Origin: Kitasatospora purpeofusca
GTDB taxonomy: Bacteria > Actinomycetota > Actinomycetes > Streptomycetales > Streptomycetaceae
DNA: 64,000 bases
Direction: 5' to 3'
NCBI RefSeq assembly: GCF_000718025.1
Contig: NZ_JODS01000005.1
Coordinates: 62,001 to 126,000 of the forward strand
In this document: positions 32,724 through 41,091 of the stretch, in pieces
Position numbering within the stretch: the stretch's first letter is position 1
Layout of the letters: every line of letters starts with the position of its first letter
Translations under genes and position numbers: made by a program
The notes under the pieces: model-generated
Told to the model about the DNA's origin: nothing
The model's database searches: none
The model's input: only the letters and a program-made list of their open reading frames with translations

Positions 32724-33575
32724 ATGTCCTTCGGCCTGCTCGCGGCCCTGGCCGCCGCCCTGCTCACCGGCTCCGCCACCGTGCTCCAGGCGGTCGGGGC
32801 CCGGCGCGCCTCGGCCGGGCTGCCGCCCGGCGGGGCGGCGGCGCTCGCCGGGGCGTTCCGGCAGTGGCCGTTCCTGGTGGGCGTCGGGATGGACATGCTC
32901 GGCTTCGGCGCCGAACTCCTCGCCCTGGACCGGCTCCCGCTGTACGAGGTCGAGGCGGTGCTGGCCTCCGCGCTCGCCGTGACCGCCGTCGGCGCCGCCC
33001 GGGTGCTGAAGGTGCGGCTGCGGCGCAGCGAGTGGGCCGGGGTGGCGGCGGTCTGCGCGGGGCTGTGCGTGCTCGCCGTGAGCGCCGGGCGGGACGGCCC
33101 CGGCCGGGGCAGCACGGCGCTGCGGCTCGGTGTGCTGCTCGCCTCGCTGCTGCTGATCGGCGCGGGCTGGGCCGTGGTCCGCTTCACCGATCACCGCCGG
33201 GCGCCGCTGCTGGGTCTGGTGGCCGGCCTCCAGTTCGGCGTGGTCGGCGTCGCCGTCCGGGTGCTGCCCGACCCCCGGCTGCCGGATCTGCTCACCGAAC
33301 CCTCGGCCTATGCGATCGCGCTGGCCGGCCTCGGCGGTTTCGCCGCCCTCACCTGGGCCATGCAGACCGGGTCGGTCACGGCCGCGACCGCCGCGATGGT
33401 GCTCGGCGAGACGCTGGGCCCGGCCGTCGTCGGCGTCCTCCTCCTCGGCGACCACACCCGCCACGACCTCGCCCCGCTCGCCGTCCTGGGTTTCGCCGCC
33501 GCCGTGCTCGGTGCCCTCACCCTGGCCCGGTTCGGCGACGCCGAACAGCCGGCCGCGTCGGGAACGACGGCCTGA
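32724..33575 (+). CDS. DMT-like multi-pass membrane protein
   Basis: A 283-aa integral membrane protein with about nine or ten hydrophobic helices, beginning MSFGLLAALAAALLTGSATV. It follows the 10-helix two-repeat plan of the drug/metabolite transporter (EamA-like) superfamily: two halves each ending in a LGALLLGE-like helix, here GVLLLGDHTRHDLAPLAVLG. Arg/Lys residues fall on cytoplasmic loops. Substrate unknown. Start ATG 32724 is chosen from the transmembrane pattern; the frame is open upstream but non-coding in character. Confidence 0.78.
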   Translation: MSFGLLAALAAALLTGSATVLQAVGARRASAGLPPGGAAALAGAFRQWPFLVGVGMDMLGFGAELLALDRLPLYEVEAVLASALAVTAVGAARVLKVRLRRSEWAGVAAVCAGLCVLAVSAGRDGPGRGSTALRLGVLLASLLLIGAGWAVVRFTDHRRAPLLGLVAGLQFGVVGVAVRVLPDPRLPDLLTEPSAYAIALAGLGGFAALTWAMQTGSVTAATAAMVLGETLGPAVVGVLLLGDHTRHDLAPLAVLGFAAAVLGALTLARFGDAEQPAASGTTA

Positions 33576-33600
33576 GGCGGTGACGGGGCGGGCGGCGAAC

Positions 33601-33638
33601 GACGTCGGGGCGGGGCCGGGTGACCCCGCCCCGACGTC
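33601..33638. terminator. Bidirectional terminator
   Basis: Perfect 15-bp arms GACGTCGGGGCGGGG and CCCCGCCCCGACGTC, loop of eight bases, between two convergent genes. Confidence 0.8.
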
Positions 33639-33670
33639 ATCGGCCGCTCAGGGCTCGGAGGGCGCCCGGG

Positions 33671-34522
33671 TCAGTGGCGGCCGGCCTTCCGGCGGCGCAC
33701 GACCAGGAAGGTGCCCGCCCCGACCAGGCCGAGGGCGGCCGTCAGGGTCAGGCCGATGTTCGCACCGGTGGAGGCCAGACTGTCCGGGCCGACCGCTGCG
33801 GCGGTCGGCGAGGGCGCCCCCGCGGCGGCGGCCGCGGCCGTCGGACCACCCGGGACGGTCGGGCGCGCCGAGGGGGAGGCCGACGCGGTGCCGCTCGTGG
33901 CGGGCGTGGTGGAGGCCGACGGCGACCCGGAGGAGGTGGCGCTCGGCGCCCCCGTGGCGGTCGGCGAGGTGGTGCCGGCCGGGGTGGTCGAGCCCGAGGG
34001 CGCGGGCGTCGACGGCTTCGTCGTGGCCGACGGGGTGGCGGACGGGGGGACCGGCGGCGTCACGGGCGGGGTGACCGGCGGCGTGGACGGCTGCGTGGAC
34101 GGCGTGGTGTTCGTCGCCGGGCAGGTGTGCGAGAGGTTGAACCACTTCACCTCACCGCCGTTGACCTCGGCGGTGGCCGAGGTCAACTTCGCGCCGGGCG
34201 CGGATGCGACGTAGGCGTGCTTGGTGGTGGGCGGTCCGAAGGCGGTGACCACCTGTGGGGTGCCGTTATCGAAGGCGACCGTGAGCTTGACGAAGTCCGT
34301 CGAGTTGCCCGGGAGGACGAAGTGCCAGCCGTCCTGGCCCGGACCGATCGAGCCGCACTTCGCCTCGTGATCGCCGAAGCCGGTCGCGGTGACGGGGAGG
34401 TCCTGGTGGACCGGGACGCTGTAGATGCCGGCGCCGGCGAACGCCGAGGGCGCCGCGGAGAGGGTCAGGAAGCCGGCTGCCGCGGCCGTGAATATGGCGC
34501 GGGTGGTACGGGTGGCGTGCAT
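33671..34522 (-). CDS. LAxTG cell-wall-anchored protein
   Basis: A 283-aa surface protein. Signal peptide (ATRTTRAIFTAAAAGFLTLS, cut after AFA), a beta-rich domain of about 110 residues with two cysteines (EAKCGSI and SHTCPAT), then a long Pro/Thr/Ser/Ala stalk, and a C-terminal sorting signal: LASTG followed by a hydrophobic helix and the tail VVRRRKAGRH. LAxTG is the motif used by class E sortases of actinomycetes, which join the protein to peptidoglycan. The GTG at 34528 two codons upstream is an alternative start. The function of the head domain is unknown. Confidence 0.88.
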   Translation of the reverse strand: MHATRTTRAIFTAAAAGFLTLSAAPSAFAGAGIYSVPVHQDLPVTATGFGDHEAKCGSIGPGQDGWHFVLPGNSTDFVKLTVAFDNGTPQVVTAFGPPTTKHAYVASAPGAKLTSATAEVNGGEVKWFNLSHTCPATNTTPSTQPSTPPVTPPVTPPVPPSATPSATTKPSTPAPSGSTTPAGTTSPTATGAPSATSSGSPSASTTPATSGTASASPSARPTVPGGPTAAAAAAGAPSPTAAAVGPDSLASTGANIGLTLTAALGLVGAGTFLVVRRRKAGRH

Positions 34523-34743
34523 GATCACCGTTCGTCATGGGTGGTGGGAGCGATGGGACCGTCCGGAGCGGCCGGTCGGCCCCCTCGTGTCCATCAGCGC
34601 CGCCCGCGCGTCCGGTGTCACACCTCCGACTGCAAGGGTCGGATCCGCGACCGCAGAGGGCGGGCGCCGGACGTCCTCACGGGGGCGGTCCGTCGCCGCC
34701 TCCGTCCACGGAAAGGCATGCCGGTCCGCCGAAGGATTTCGCC

Positions 34744-34778
34744 CCGGGTTCTCCGGGTTCTCCGGGTTCTCCGGGTTT
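34744..34778. repeat. 9-bp tandem repeat
   Basis: Unit CCGGGTTCT occurs three times plus a partial fourth, about 130 bases before the first paralogue. Period is a multiple of three but no frame uses it. Confidence 0.85.
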
Positions 34779-34832
34779 GCGGCACCCCCGGATCCGCGGC
34801 CAAAAATTCCCGGAATCCTTCGCAACCGATGC

Positions 34833-34902
34833 GACGGATCGGCCGTCCATAGGAATGCAGGCCAAGGGGATGGCCTGCAACACACCATTCCTTGGGGGGA
34901 AT
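34833..34902 (+). ncRNA. Structured 5' leader of paralogue 1
   Basis: Three hairpins in order: GACGG/CCGTC (34833-34847), GCAGGCCA/TGGCCTGC with a six-base loop (34857-34878), and ATTCC-TTGGGG-GGAAT (34887-34902), which places the Shine-Dalgarno GGGGGGA in its loop and right arm. The second hairpin ends 31 bases before the ATG, exactly as in paralogue 2, and differs from that copy by three base-pair-preserving double changes. This supports an RNA element controlling translation. Confidence 0.6.
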
Positions 34903-34908
34903 CCACTC

Positions 34909-36207
34909 ATGCGTGCCCGTTCCGCCATGGCCGTCGCCGCACTCACGGCCCTGGCCCTGACCCTGCCCGTCACCACCGCCTCGGCCACCCCGGCCGCCCC
35001 TCGGGCCCTGCCCGTCGGCCCCGGCCAGGCCACCGCCCCGGGCGCCTTCGTGCCGATCGGCCTCACCCGGGCGCTCGACACCCGCAGCGACCAGGAGAAC
35101 CCGGCCGGGGCGGCCCGGAAGCTGCAGCCCGGGGAGAGCTTCGACGTCCCGCTCTCCGCCTGGCAGAACCACCCTCCGCGCGAGCTGCCCGTCGTCCCGG
35201 CGGACGCCACCGCCGTGGTGGTCAACGTGACCGCCACCAACACCACCGCCGCCGGCTACCTCACCGTCCGCCGCGACGGCGCCATGCCGGGGGCACCGGT
35301 CACGTCCACGCTCAACTTCGAGGCCGGCGAGACCGTCTCCAACATGATCACGGTCGCGGTCGACCCGCGCGGCGCGAACAGCAGCCCGCAGATCAACGTC
35401 TACAACAACGCCGGCACCACCGATGTCGTGGTCGACATCCTCGGCTACTACGCGCCCAGCACCCCGCAGCGGCCGGGCCACAAGTACGACCCGGTCCGCC
35501 CGACCAGGCTGGCCGACACCCGGGTCGAGGGCGGGCGCCTCGGCCGGGGCGGCGTCGTGACCGCCGACGTCGCCCGGCGGGACCTCGGCACGGCCGACGC
35601 CACGGCGGTGGTCCTGAACGTCACCGCCGTCGACCCGTCGACCGAGGGCTTCGTCGTCGCCCACCCGACCAGCTGGCCGCTGCCCGCCGAGGGCTCCCAC
35701 CTCAACTACGGACCGGGGCGGACCGTCGCCAACCAGGTGGTGGTCCCGGTCGGCCCGGAGGGAACGATCGAGTTCTTCAACACCGGCTCCACCGACCTCG
35801 TGGTCGACATCGTCGGTTACTACGGCCCCTCGGGCCACAACCTCTACAGCGCGGTGACCGAGCAGGCACGCCTGCTGGACACCCGCCCCGGAGCGGGAGC
35901 CTGGGCCTTCAGCACGCTGGAGTTCCCGGTGGCCGGTCGCTCCGGGGTTCCGGACAACGCCACCGCCGTCACCCTGAACGTGACCGCCACCGAGCCGCAG
36001 GCCGACGGCCACCTGGCGGTCTTCGCCGCCGACGGGACCGCCGCCCGCCCCAGCACGTCGAACCTCAACTTCGACGCCGGCCGGACGGTCGCCAACGGCG
36101 TCGCCGCCCAGCTGGGCGGCAACCCCGGCTCCGTAGCCGTCTACCACCACGCCGCCGGCTTCACCCAGGTGATCGCCGACCTGACCGGCTGGTTCGTCCA
36201 GGGCTGA
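34909..36207 (+). CDS. Secreted repeat protein, tandem paralogue 1
   Basis: A 432-aa exported protein. Signal peptide MRARSAMAVAALTALALTLP (cut after ASATPAAPRA). The mature part is three repeats of about 125 residues, each with the frame: LDTR, VVVNVTAT, AGYLTV, STLNFEAGETVSN and VVVDILGYY. This pattern occurs as accessory domains in streptomycete cell-wall hydrolases and surface proteins; here it stands alone without an enzyme. The start has GGGGGGA seven bases upstream. It is about 70 percent similar to the next gene and even the signal peptide and leader match, so it arose by recent tandem duplication. Confidence 0.85.
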   Translation: MRARSAMAVAALTALALTLPVTTASATPAAPRALPVGPGQATAPGAFVPIGLTRALDTRSDQENPAGAARKLQPGESFDVPLSAWQNHPPRELPVVPADATAVVVNVTATNTTAAGYLTVRRDGAMPGAPVTSTLNFEAGETVSNMITVAVDPRGANSSPQINVYNNAGTTDVVVDILGYYAPSTPQRPGHKYDPVRPTRLADTRVEGGRLGRGGVVTADVARRDLGTADATAVVLNVTAVDPSTEGFVVAHPTSWPLPAEGSHLNYGPGRTVANQVVVPVGPEGTIEFFNTGSTDLVVDIVGYYGPSGHNLYSAVTEQARLLDTRPGAGAWAFSTLEFPVAGRSGVPDNATAVTLNVTATEPQADGHLAVFAADGTAARPSTSNLNFDAGRTVANGVAAQLGGNPGSVAVYHHAAGFTQVIADLTGWFVQG

Positions 36208-36217
36208 CCGACACCTC

Positions 36218-36253
36218 GTCGCCCTCCCCGCGCCGCGGCGCGGGGAGGGCGAC
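36218..36253 (+). terminator. Palindromic terminator
   Basis: A 36-base perfect palindrome, half-site GTCGCCCTCCCCGCGCCG, eleven bases after the stop of paralogue 1. Confidence 0.8.
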
Positions 36254-36432
36254 GGGGCGGCTGCTCCACCGTCCATCGCCGCGCCCCACCGCGGCGACGC
36301 CCGGCGGACCTTCATCACCCGTACTTCGGGGGGGCACAATCGGTCCGCAGGAAAAAGCCGCGCACGCCGGCCGGGTATTCGGCGTGCCCTGAATCACCGG
36401 CGAACGTTCCCGAAATCATTCGTCGTCGAAAC

Positions 36433-36503
36433 GACGGCTCAGCCGTCCACAGAAACAGCAGACTGTCGAAACAGTCTGCAGTCCACCATTCCTCGGGGGG
36501 AAT
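36433..36503 (+). ncRNA. Structured 5' leader of paralogue 2
   Basis: Same architecture as the leader at 34833: GACGGC/GCCGTC (36433-36447), GCAGACTGT-CGAA-ACAGTCTGC (36458-36479) and ATTCC-TCGGGG-GGAAT (36488-36503). The middle hairpin is 22 bases in both copies. Confidence 0.6.
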
Positions 36504-36509
36504 CCACTC

Positions 36510-37805
36510 ATGCGTGCCCGTTCCGCCATGGCCGTCGCCGCACTCACGGCCCTGGTCCTGGCCCTGCCCGTCACCACCGCCTCGGCCGCGCCGGACACCG
36601 TCGCCGTCGGCGCCTCCTCCGCCGGGGCCACCGCCCCGGCCTCCTTCGTACCGCTCAACATCTCCCGGATCCTCGACACCCGTACCTACGACCAGACCCC
36701 GCTCCGCCGCCCCCGCGCGGTGGAGGCCGGCGAGACCTTCGCCTTCCCCGTCGCCGGCTGGAGCCACCACCCTCCGCAGGAGCTCACGGCCGTCCCGGAC
36801 GACGCGACCGCCGTGGTCGTCAACGTGACCGCCACCGACACCACCGCGGACGGCTACCTGACCGTCCGCCCGGACGCGGCCGGCCAGACGGGGACACCGG
36901 CCACGTCCACGCTGAACTTCGAGGCAGGCCAGACGGTCTCCAACACGGCCACCGTCGCACTCTCCCCGCGCGGGACGAACCGCAGCCCGCGGATCAGCGT
37001 CTACAACAGCGCGGGCCGGACCAGTGTCGTCGTCGACATCCTCGGCTACTACGCACCCAGTACCCCGGAGCGGCGGGGCCAGAAGTACGACCCGGTCCGC
37101 CCGACCCGGCTGGCCGACACCCGGGTCGAGGGCGGGCGCCTCGGCTGGGGCGGCATCGTGACCGCCGACGTCGCCCGGGAGGACCTCGGCACGGCCGACG
37201 CCAAGGCCGTGGTCCTGAACGTCACCGCCGTCGACCCGTCGACCGAGGGCTTCGTGGTCGCCTACCCCTCCGGCACCACGCTGCCGCACCAGGGCTCCAA
37301 CGTCAGCTACGGCCCCGGGCGGACCGTCGCCAACCAGGTCGTGGTCCCGGTCGGCGCGGACGGCAAGGTCAAGCTCTTCAACACCGGCTCCACCGAGCTC
37401 GTGGTCGACATCGTCGGCGCCTACGGCCCCTCGGGCCTGAACCTCTACAGCGCGGTGACCGACCAGACCCGGGTGCTGGACACCCGCTACGGATCCGGAA
37501 CGCCAGCCTTCAGCACGCTCCGGTTCCCGGTGGCCGGTGTCGCCGGGGTTCCGGACAACGCCACCGCCGTCACCCTGAACGTGACCGCCACCGAGCCGCA
37601 GGCCGCCGGGCATCTGGAGGTCTTCGCCGCCGACGAGGCCGGCCGGCCCGGGACGTCGAGCCTCAACTTCAACGTCGGGCAGACGGTGGCCAACGCCGTC
37701 ACCGCCCAGCTGGGCGGCAACCCCGGATCGGTGGACGTCTACCACCACTCCGCCGGGTCCACCCAGGTGATCGCCGACCTGACCGGCTGGTTCGTCCAGG
37801 GCTGA
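36510..37805 (+). CDS. Secreted repeat protein, tandem paralogue 2
   Basis: A 431-aa exported protein, sister of the gene just upstream. Signal peptide MRARSAMAVAALTALVLALP, cut near ASAAPD. Three repeats with the same markers (LDTRTYDQT, VVVNVTATDT, STLNFEAGQTVSN, VVVDILGYY; then NVTAVDPSTEG and GTRTVANQV-like segments). Most differences cluster in repeat 1 and at the second-repeat loops, while the final GWFVQG is identical. It has no catalytic residues; likely a cell-wall or extracellular binding protein. Two near-copies with their own terminators and leaders point to separate control of each. Confidence 0.85.
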   Translation: MRARSAMAVAALTALVLALPVTTASAAPDTVAVGASSAGATAPASFVPLNISRILDTRTYDQTPLRRPRAVEAGETFAFPVAGWSHHPPQELTAVPDDATAVVVNVTATDTTADGYLTVRPDAAGQTGTPATSTLNFEAGQTVSNTATVALSPRGTNRSPRISVYNSAGRTSVVVDILGYYAPSTPERRGQKYDPVRPTRLADTRVEGGRLGWGGIVTADVAREDLGTADAKAVVLNVTAVDPSTEGFVVAYPSGTTLPHQGSNVSYGPGRTVANQVVVPVGADGKVKLFNTGSTELVVDIVGAYGPSGLNLYSAVTDQTRVLDTRYGSGTPAFSTLRFPVAGVAGVPDNATAVTLNVTATEPQAAGHLEVFAADEAGRPGTSSLNFNVGQTVANAVTAQLGGNPGSVDVYHHSAGSTQVIADLTGWFVQG

Positions 37806-37813
37806 CCGACACT

Positions 37814-37855
37814 CCGGGAACCCTCCTCGCGCGGCGGCGCGGGGAGGGTTCCCGG
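37814..37855 (+). terminator. Terminator after paralogue 2
   Basis: Arms CCGGGAACCCTCC (37814-37826) and GGAGGGTTCCCGG (37843-37855) with a GC-rich loop. Confidence 0.75.
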
Positions 37856-37967
37856 CCTGCCCCCAGGTGCCCTTTCGGGCCGGTCCGTGCCCCGGGCTGA
37901 ACCCGCGAAGATCCCCGGAACGTTTCTTCAGTGTCCGTGCAGGCCACCCGAAGGAGCACCCACCGCC

Positions 37968-39173
37968 ATGGGAAAGCGTCGCAAGCCCAGCCCCCCGAGC
38001 CGGGCCCGCCTGGCGGTCCTCACCACGGCCGTGGCCGGTGGGGCGGTGCTCGCCTCCGGCACGGCCCATGCCGAGCCCGCTCCCACCCTCGCCTCCGTCA
38101 AGGAGCAGGTGGACCGGCTGAACGAGGAGGCCGAGCAGGCGATCGAGCGCTTCAACGGCTTCCAGGAGAAGCAGCAGAAGCTCCAGGGCGAGGCCAACCG
38201 GATCCAGGAGAAGGTCGCCCGCGGCCAGGACGCCATGAACGAACTGCGCACCCAGCTCGGTGTGGTGGGCGCCGAGCAGTACCGCAACAACGGCATCGAC
38301 CCGGGCATCCAGCTCATGCTGGACTCCGACCCGGCCAGCTACCTGGGGCGCGCCTCGGTGCAGGACCAGGTCGCCGGCTCGTGGACGAGCCTGCTCAAGC
38401 GGGCCCAGGACGAACAGCGCAAGCTCGACCAGGAGCGCGCCGAGGCCGCGGCCACCCTGGCCGACCTCGACGCCGTCGGCGCCTCGCTCAACGCCCAGAA
38501 GAGCGAGATCCAGGGCAAGCTCGCCCAGTCCGAGGCGCTGCTCAACAAGCTCAGCGCCGAGGAGCGCGCCAAGATCAACGCCCAGGAGGCGGCCGACAGG
38601 GCCAAGGCCGCCGCCCAGCAGGCCGCTGCCGCCGAGCGTGCCAAGGCCGCCGACAAGGAGGCCGCCGACAAGGCCAAGGCCGCCGCGAAGGAGGCGGCAG
38701 GCAAGGGCGCCGCCGCCCCTCAGACCGCAAGCCCGCAGACCTCAAATCCGCAGACCGCGACCCCGCAGTCCCCCGCCGCGAACACTCCCCCGCCGGCCGC
38801 GAACACCCCGGCACCGCCGGCCGCCGGTGGCCGCGCCGCCGCCATCGTGCAGTTCGCCTACGCCCAGCTCGGCAAGCCCTACGGCTGGAGCAAGACCGGC
38901 CCCAGCAGCTTCGACTGCTCCGGCCTCACCGGCGCCGCCTACCGCGCGGCCGACGTCAGCCTCCCCCGCACGTCCCAGGAGCAGTGGAAGGTCGGCACCC
39001 GGATCGGCCGCGGCGACCTCCAGCCCGGCGACCTGGTCTTCTTCTACCCCGACCTGCACCACGTGGGCGTCTACATCGGCGACGGCAAGATGATCCACGC
39101 TCCCCGGACCGGCAAGAACATCGAGGTCCTTTCGATCGGCGTCATGCCCTACATGGGCGCCGTCCGACCGTAG
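37968..39173 (+). CDS. NlpC/P60 cell-wall endopeptidase
   Basis: A 401-aa secreted enzyme cutting peptide bonds in peptidoglycan stem peptides. Order: signal peptide (1-35, ARLAVLTTAVAGGAVLASGT), a long coiled coil (about 40-235, EQVDRLNEEAEQAIERFNGF and onward), an Ala/Pro/Thr/Gln linker, and the NlpC/P60 domain (about 283-401) with Cys317 in DCSGL, His365 in LHHVGVYIG and His377 in MIHAP. This is the RipA-like architecture in which the coiled coil can inhibit or position the enzyme. GAAGGAG precedes ATG 37968; the frame is open further upstream. Confidence 0.92.
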   Translation: MGKRRKPSPPSRARLAVLTTAVAGGAVLASGTAHAEPAPTLASVKEQVDRLNEEAEQAIERFNGFQEKQQKLQGEANRIQEKVARGQDAMNELRTQLGVVGAEQYRNNGIDPGIQLMLDSDPASYLGRASVQDQVAGSWTSLLKRAQDEQRKLDQERAEAAATLADLDAVGASLNAQKSEIQGKLAQSEALLNKLSAEERAKINAQEAADRAKAAAQQAAAAERAKAADKEAADKAKAAAKEAAGKGAAAPQTASPQTSNPQTATPQSPAANTPPPAANTPAPPAAGGRAAAIVQFAYAQLGKPYGWSKTGPSSFDCSGLTGAAYRAADVSLPRTSQEQWKVGTRIGRGDLQPGDLVFFYPDLHHVGVYIGDGKMIHAPRTGKNIEVLSIGVMPYMGAVRP

Positions 39174-39181
39174 CGGCGGTT

Positions 39182-39215
39182 CGGGAGGCCGCCGCCGTGC
39201 CGTGGCGGCCTCCCG
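39182..39215. terminator. Bidirectional terminator
   Basis: Arms CGGGAGGCCGCC and GGCGGCCTCCCG between the convergent endopeptidase and hydrolase genes. Confidence 0.7.
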
Positions 39216-39264
39216 GCTTCCCGCTGCCTCCGTACTTGACCGCGCCGATCGGCCGGCCGGCGGA

Positions 39265-40317
39265 TCAGCCGGCCAGGGTGTCCGCCAGCCAGGGGGTGAT
39301 CACGGCCATCGCCTCGCCGAAGCGGGAGATGGCGCAGTGGCCGGTGTCCGGGATCAGCACGACCCCGGTGTCCCGGCGGCCCTCGAACACCAGGGTGTCC
39401 TCCACCGGCACATGGACGTCCTCGGTGCCGTTGACCACCAGCATCGGCCCGTTGGCGTCCTGGTCCAGCAGTGCGCGCAGGTCGAAGGCGGCGAAGGCCG
39501 CCTCGCGCTCGGCCGTGCCGGGCAGCGCGTCGAAGCCCAGGGCGTTGCCGACGATGCCGTCCATGCCGAAGGCGAAGCCGCGCCCCGGGGCGAAGGACCG
39601 CTCGACCGGGCCGCCGAGCACCACGGCGGCGTCCACCGCGCCGGTCAGTCCGGTCCGGGCGGAGTAGTAGCCGCCCATCGAGATGCCGAAGTGGCCGACC
39701 CTGCCGTTGCCGATCGTGCGGGCGAAGGCGACCAGCCCGGCGATCACCTCGGCCCCGCCGTCCGGGGTCATCGGCAGGTGGGCGGTCTCCCCGGTGCCGG
39801 CGAGGTCGAACAGCAGCAGCCGGGCGGGCAGGGCGAGCGCGAGCTGCTCCCACATGCCGTGCAGGTCGGTCTTCCAGGAGTCCACCCCGCCGCTGGCCAG
39901 GACCACCGGCGCGTCGGCGGGCAGTCCGGGCGCCGCCATCAGATGGACCGGCAGGCGGGCCTCGCCGCCGCGGTACGGGACGGTGAGCGTGCGGCGCTCG
40001 AACTCCACCGGGAAGTCCGGGGCGGCGAGGACGTACTGCTCGACCTGGCGGGTGAGCGCGGTGCGCTTCGGACCGTCGGCCAGGGCCGGGAACTTGGCCC
40101 AGCCGTACGCCTGCGCGGCCAGGCGGTGGTTGCCGGCGTCCGCGTGCCGGGCGGCGAGCGCGGACCACTCGTGCACCCAGCCGCCGGGCCGGTCGGGCCA
40201 CATCTCGGTGATCGCGGCGCGGACCGCGTCCACCTCCTCGGCGGGGAGGCCGAGGGTCATCTGGGGGTAGCGCTCGACGAACAGGTCCTGCGGGTCCACG
40301 GGCCAGGTGAAGGACAT
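39265..40317 (-). CDS. Alpha/beta hydrolase (FrsA/DUF1100-like)
   Basis: A 350-aa hydrolase with a helical N-terminal cap (1-120) and an alpha/beta-hydrolase core: oxyanion VVLASGGVDSWK, nucleophile elbow GHFGISMGGYYS (Ser), VNGTEDVHVP near the acid, and the catalytic His in IPDTGHCAISRFG. Likely an esterase, C-C hydrolase or lactonase for an unknown compound. ATG 40317 has GGGAGG upstream; the frame is open to 40380 across the operator region. It is divergent from a TetR regulator and is almost certainly repressed by it. Confidence 0.88.
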   Translation of the reverse strand: MSFTWPVDPQDLFVERYPQMTLGLPAEEVDAVRAAITEMWPDRPGGWVHEWSALAARHADAGNHRLAAQAYGWAKFPALADGPKRTALTRQVEQYVLAAPDFPVEFERRTLTVPYRGGEARLPVHLMAAPGLPADAPVVLASGGVDSWKTDLHGMWEQLALALPARLLLFDLAGTGETAHLPMTPDGGAEVIAGLVAFARTIGNGRVGHFGISMGGYYSARTGLTGAVDAAVVLGGPVERSFAPGRGFAFGMDGIVGNALGFDALPGTAEREAAFAAFDLRALLDQDANGPMLVVNGTEDVHVPVEDTLVFEGRRDTGVVLIPDTGHCAISRFGEAMAVITPWLADTLAG

Positions 40318-40334
40318 GGTGCCTCCCATTGCAC

Positions 40335-40358
40335 TTAAAGCCAGAACGCTTGCGTTAA
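40335..40358. promoter_or_regulatory. Operator 1 for the TetR regulator
   Basis: Half-sites TTAAAGCCAG (40335-40344) and CTTGCGTTAA (40349-40358), spacer AACG. The right half is identical to operator 2 and the left matches in 8 of 10 bases. It sits just upstream of the hydrolase start, so it would block hydrolase transcription. Confidence 0.75.
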
Positions 40359-40379
40359 CGACTATGCGCCTGGACAGCA

Positions 40380-40405
40380 CTTAACGCAAGTAGCCTTGCG
40401 TTAAG
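40380..40405. promoter_or_regulatory. Operator 2 for the TetR regulator
   Basis: Perfect 11-bp arms CTTAACGCAAG (40380-40390) and CTTGCGTTAAG (40395-40405), spacer TAGC, 24 bases before the tetR start. Its centre is 46 bases from operator 1. It would mediate autoregulation. Confidence 0.85.
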
Positions 40406-40428
40406 GTGGTGGGCGAGGTGATCGACAC

Positions 40429-41028
40429 ATGACCGAGGAAGACGCGGAGCCGATCCGCCGCCGCCCGGGCGGCCGCGCCGCGCGGGTGCGCCAGGCCGTT
40501 CTGGCCGCCGCTCTGGAGGTACTGGCCGAGGAGGGCGTCGCCCGGTTCGGCATCGCCGCGGTCGCGGCCCGGGCGGGCGTCAACGAGACCACGGTGTACC
40601 GGCGTTGGGGTACCCGGGAGAAACTCGTCCTGGACGCCATGCTGGCCGGGAGCACCGAGGGCATCCCCGTCCCCGACACCGGTGACGTCCGCACCGACCT
40701 GGCCGCCTTCGCCCGCGCGCTGGCCGACTACCTCGCCACTCCGGCGGGCCGCGCGGTCGCCCGGGCGGCCGCGCTGAGCTCCGACGACCCCGGCCTGGCC
40801 GAGGCCTGGGAAACGTTCTGGCAGTCCCGCCTGGAACTGGCCGGCGCCATCGTCGAGCGGGCGGTCGAACGCGGGGAACTCCCCGCCGGCACCGACACCG
40901 GTCTCGCCCTGGAGCTGCTCTGCTCCCCCCTCCAGACCCGCGCCCTGCTCGGCCACCGCCCGATCGAGCCGGACCTGCCGGAGCGCCTCGCGGACACCGT
41001 CCTGGACGGCCTGCGGGGACGGGGCTGA
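40429..41028 (+). CDS. TetR-family transcriptional regulator
   Basis: A 199-aa repressor. The DNA-binding helix-turn-helix is at about residues 20-68 (VLAAALEVLAEEGVARFGIA, VAARAGVNETTVYRRWGTRE) and the ligand-binding helices follow (80-199, TetR C-terminal class with LGHRPIEPDLPERLADTVLD). Two operators with identical half-sites lie between it and the divergent alpha/beta hydrolase, so it very probably controls that gene and itself. The inducer is probably a substrate of the hydrolase (inference). It ends at a bidirectional terminator. Confidence 0.92.
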   Translation: MTEEDAEPIRRRPGGRAARVRQAVLAAALEVLAEEGVARFGIAAVAARAGVNETTVYRRWGTREKLVLDAMLAGSTEGIPVPDTGDVRTDLAAFARALADYLATPAGRAVARAAALSSDDPGLAEAWETFWQSRLELAGAIVERAVERGELPAGTDTGLALELLCSPLQTRALLGHRPIEPDLPERLADTVLDGLRGRG

Positions 41029-41047
41029 GATCCGGGGCCGTACGCGC

Positions 41048-41082
41048 ACAGGGGTCCGGGCGGGTGCCGCCCGGACCCCTGT
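41048..41082. terminator. Bidirectional terminator
   Basis: Perfect 16-bp arms ACAGGGGTCCGGGCGG and CCGCCCGGACCCCTGT, loop GTG, between tetR and the next convergent gene. Confidence 0.85.
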
Positions 41083-41091
41083 GGCGGTGGG

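Larger units (their letters stand above)
34523..34908. other. Intergenic region with repeats and structured leader
   Basis: A stretch of 386 bases between the sortase substrate and the first of two tandem paralogues. It carries the 9-bp tandem repeat at 34744-34778, and from 34820 a leader with conserved hairpins listed separately. No reading frame is convincing. Confidence 0.5.
36208..36509. other. Spacer with terminator and leader between the paralogues
   Basis: It holds the palindromic terminator of paralogue 1 and the structured leader of paralogue 2, listed separately. The middle part (36260-36420) is not coding. Confidence 0.5.

Noticed and set aside
37806..37967. A cyclic-di-AMP (ydaO-type) riboswitch before the NlpC/P60 gene
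   Set aside because: Such switches often precede cell-wall hydrolases, but the leader is only about 110 bases after the terminator and lacks the conserved core.
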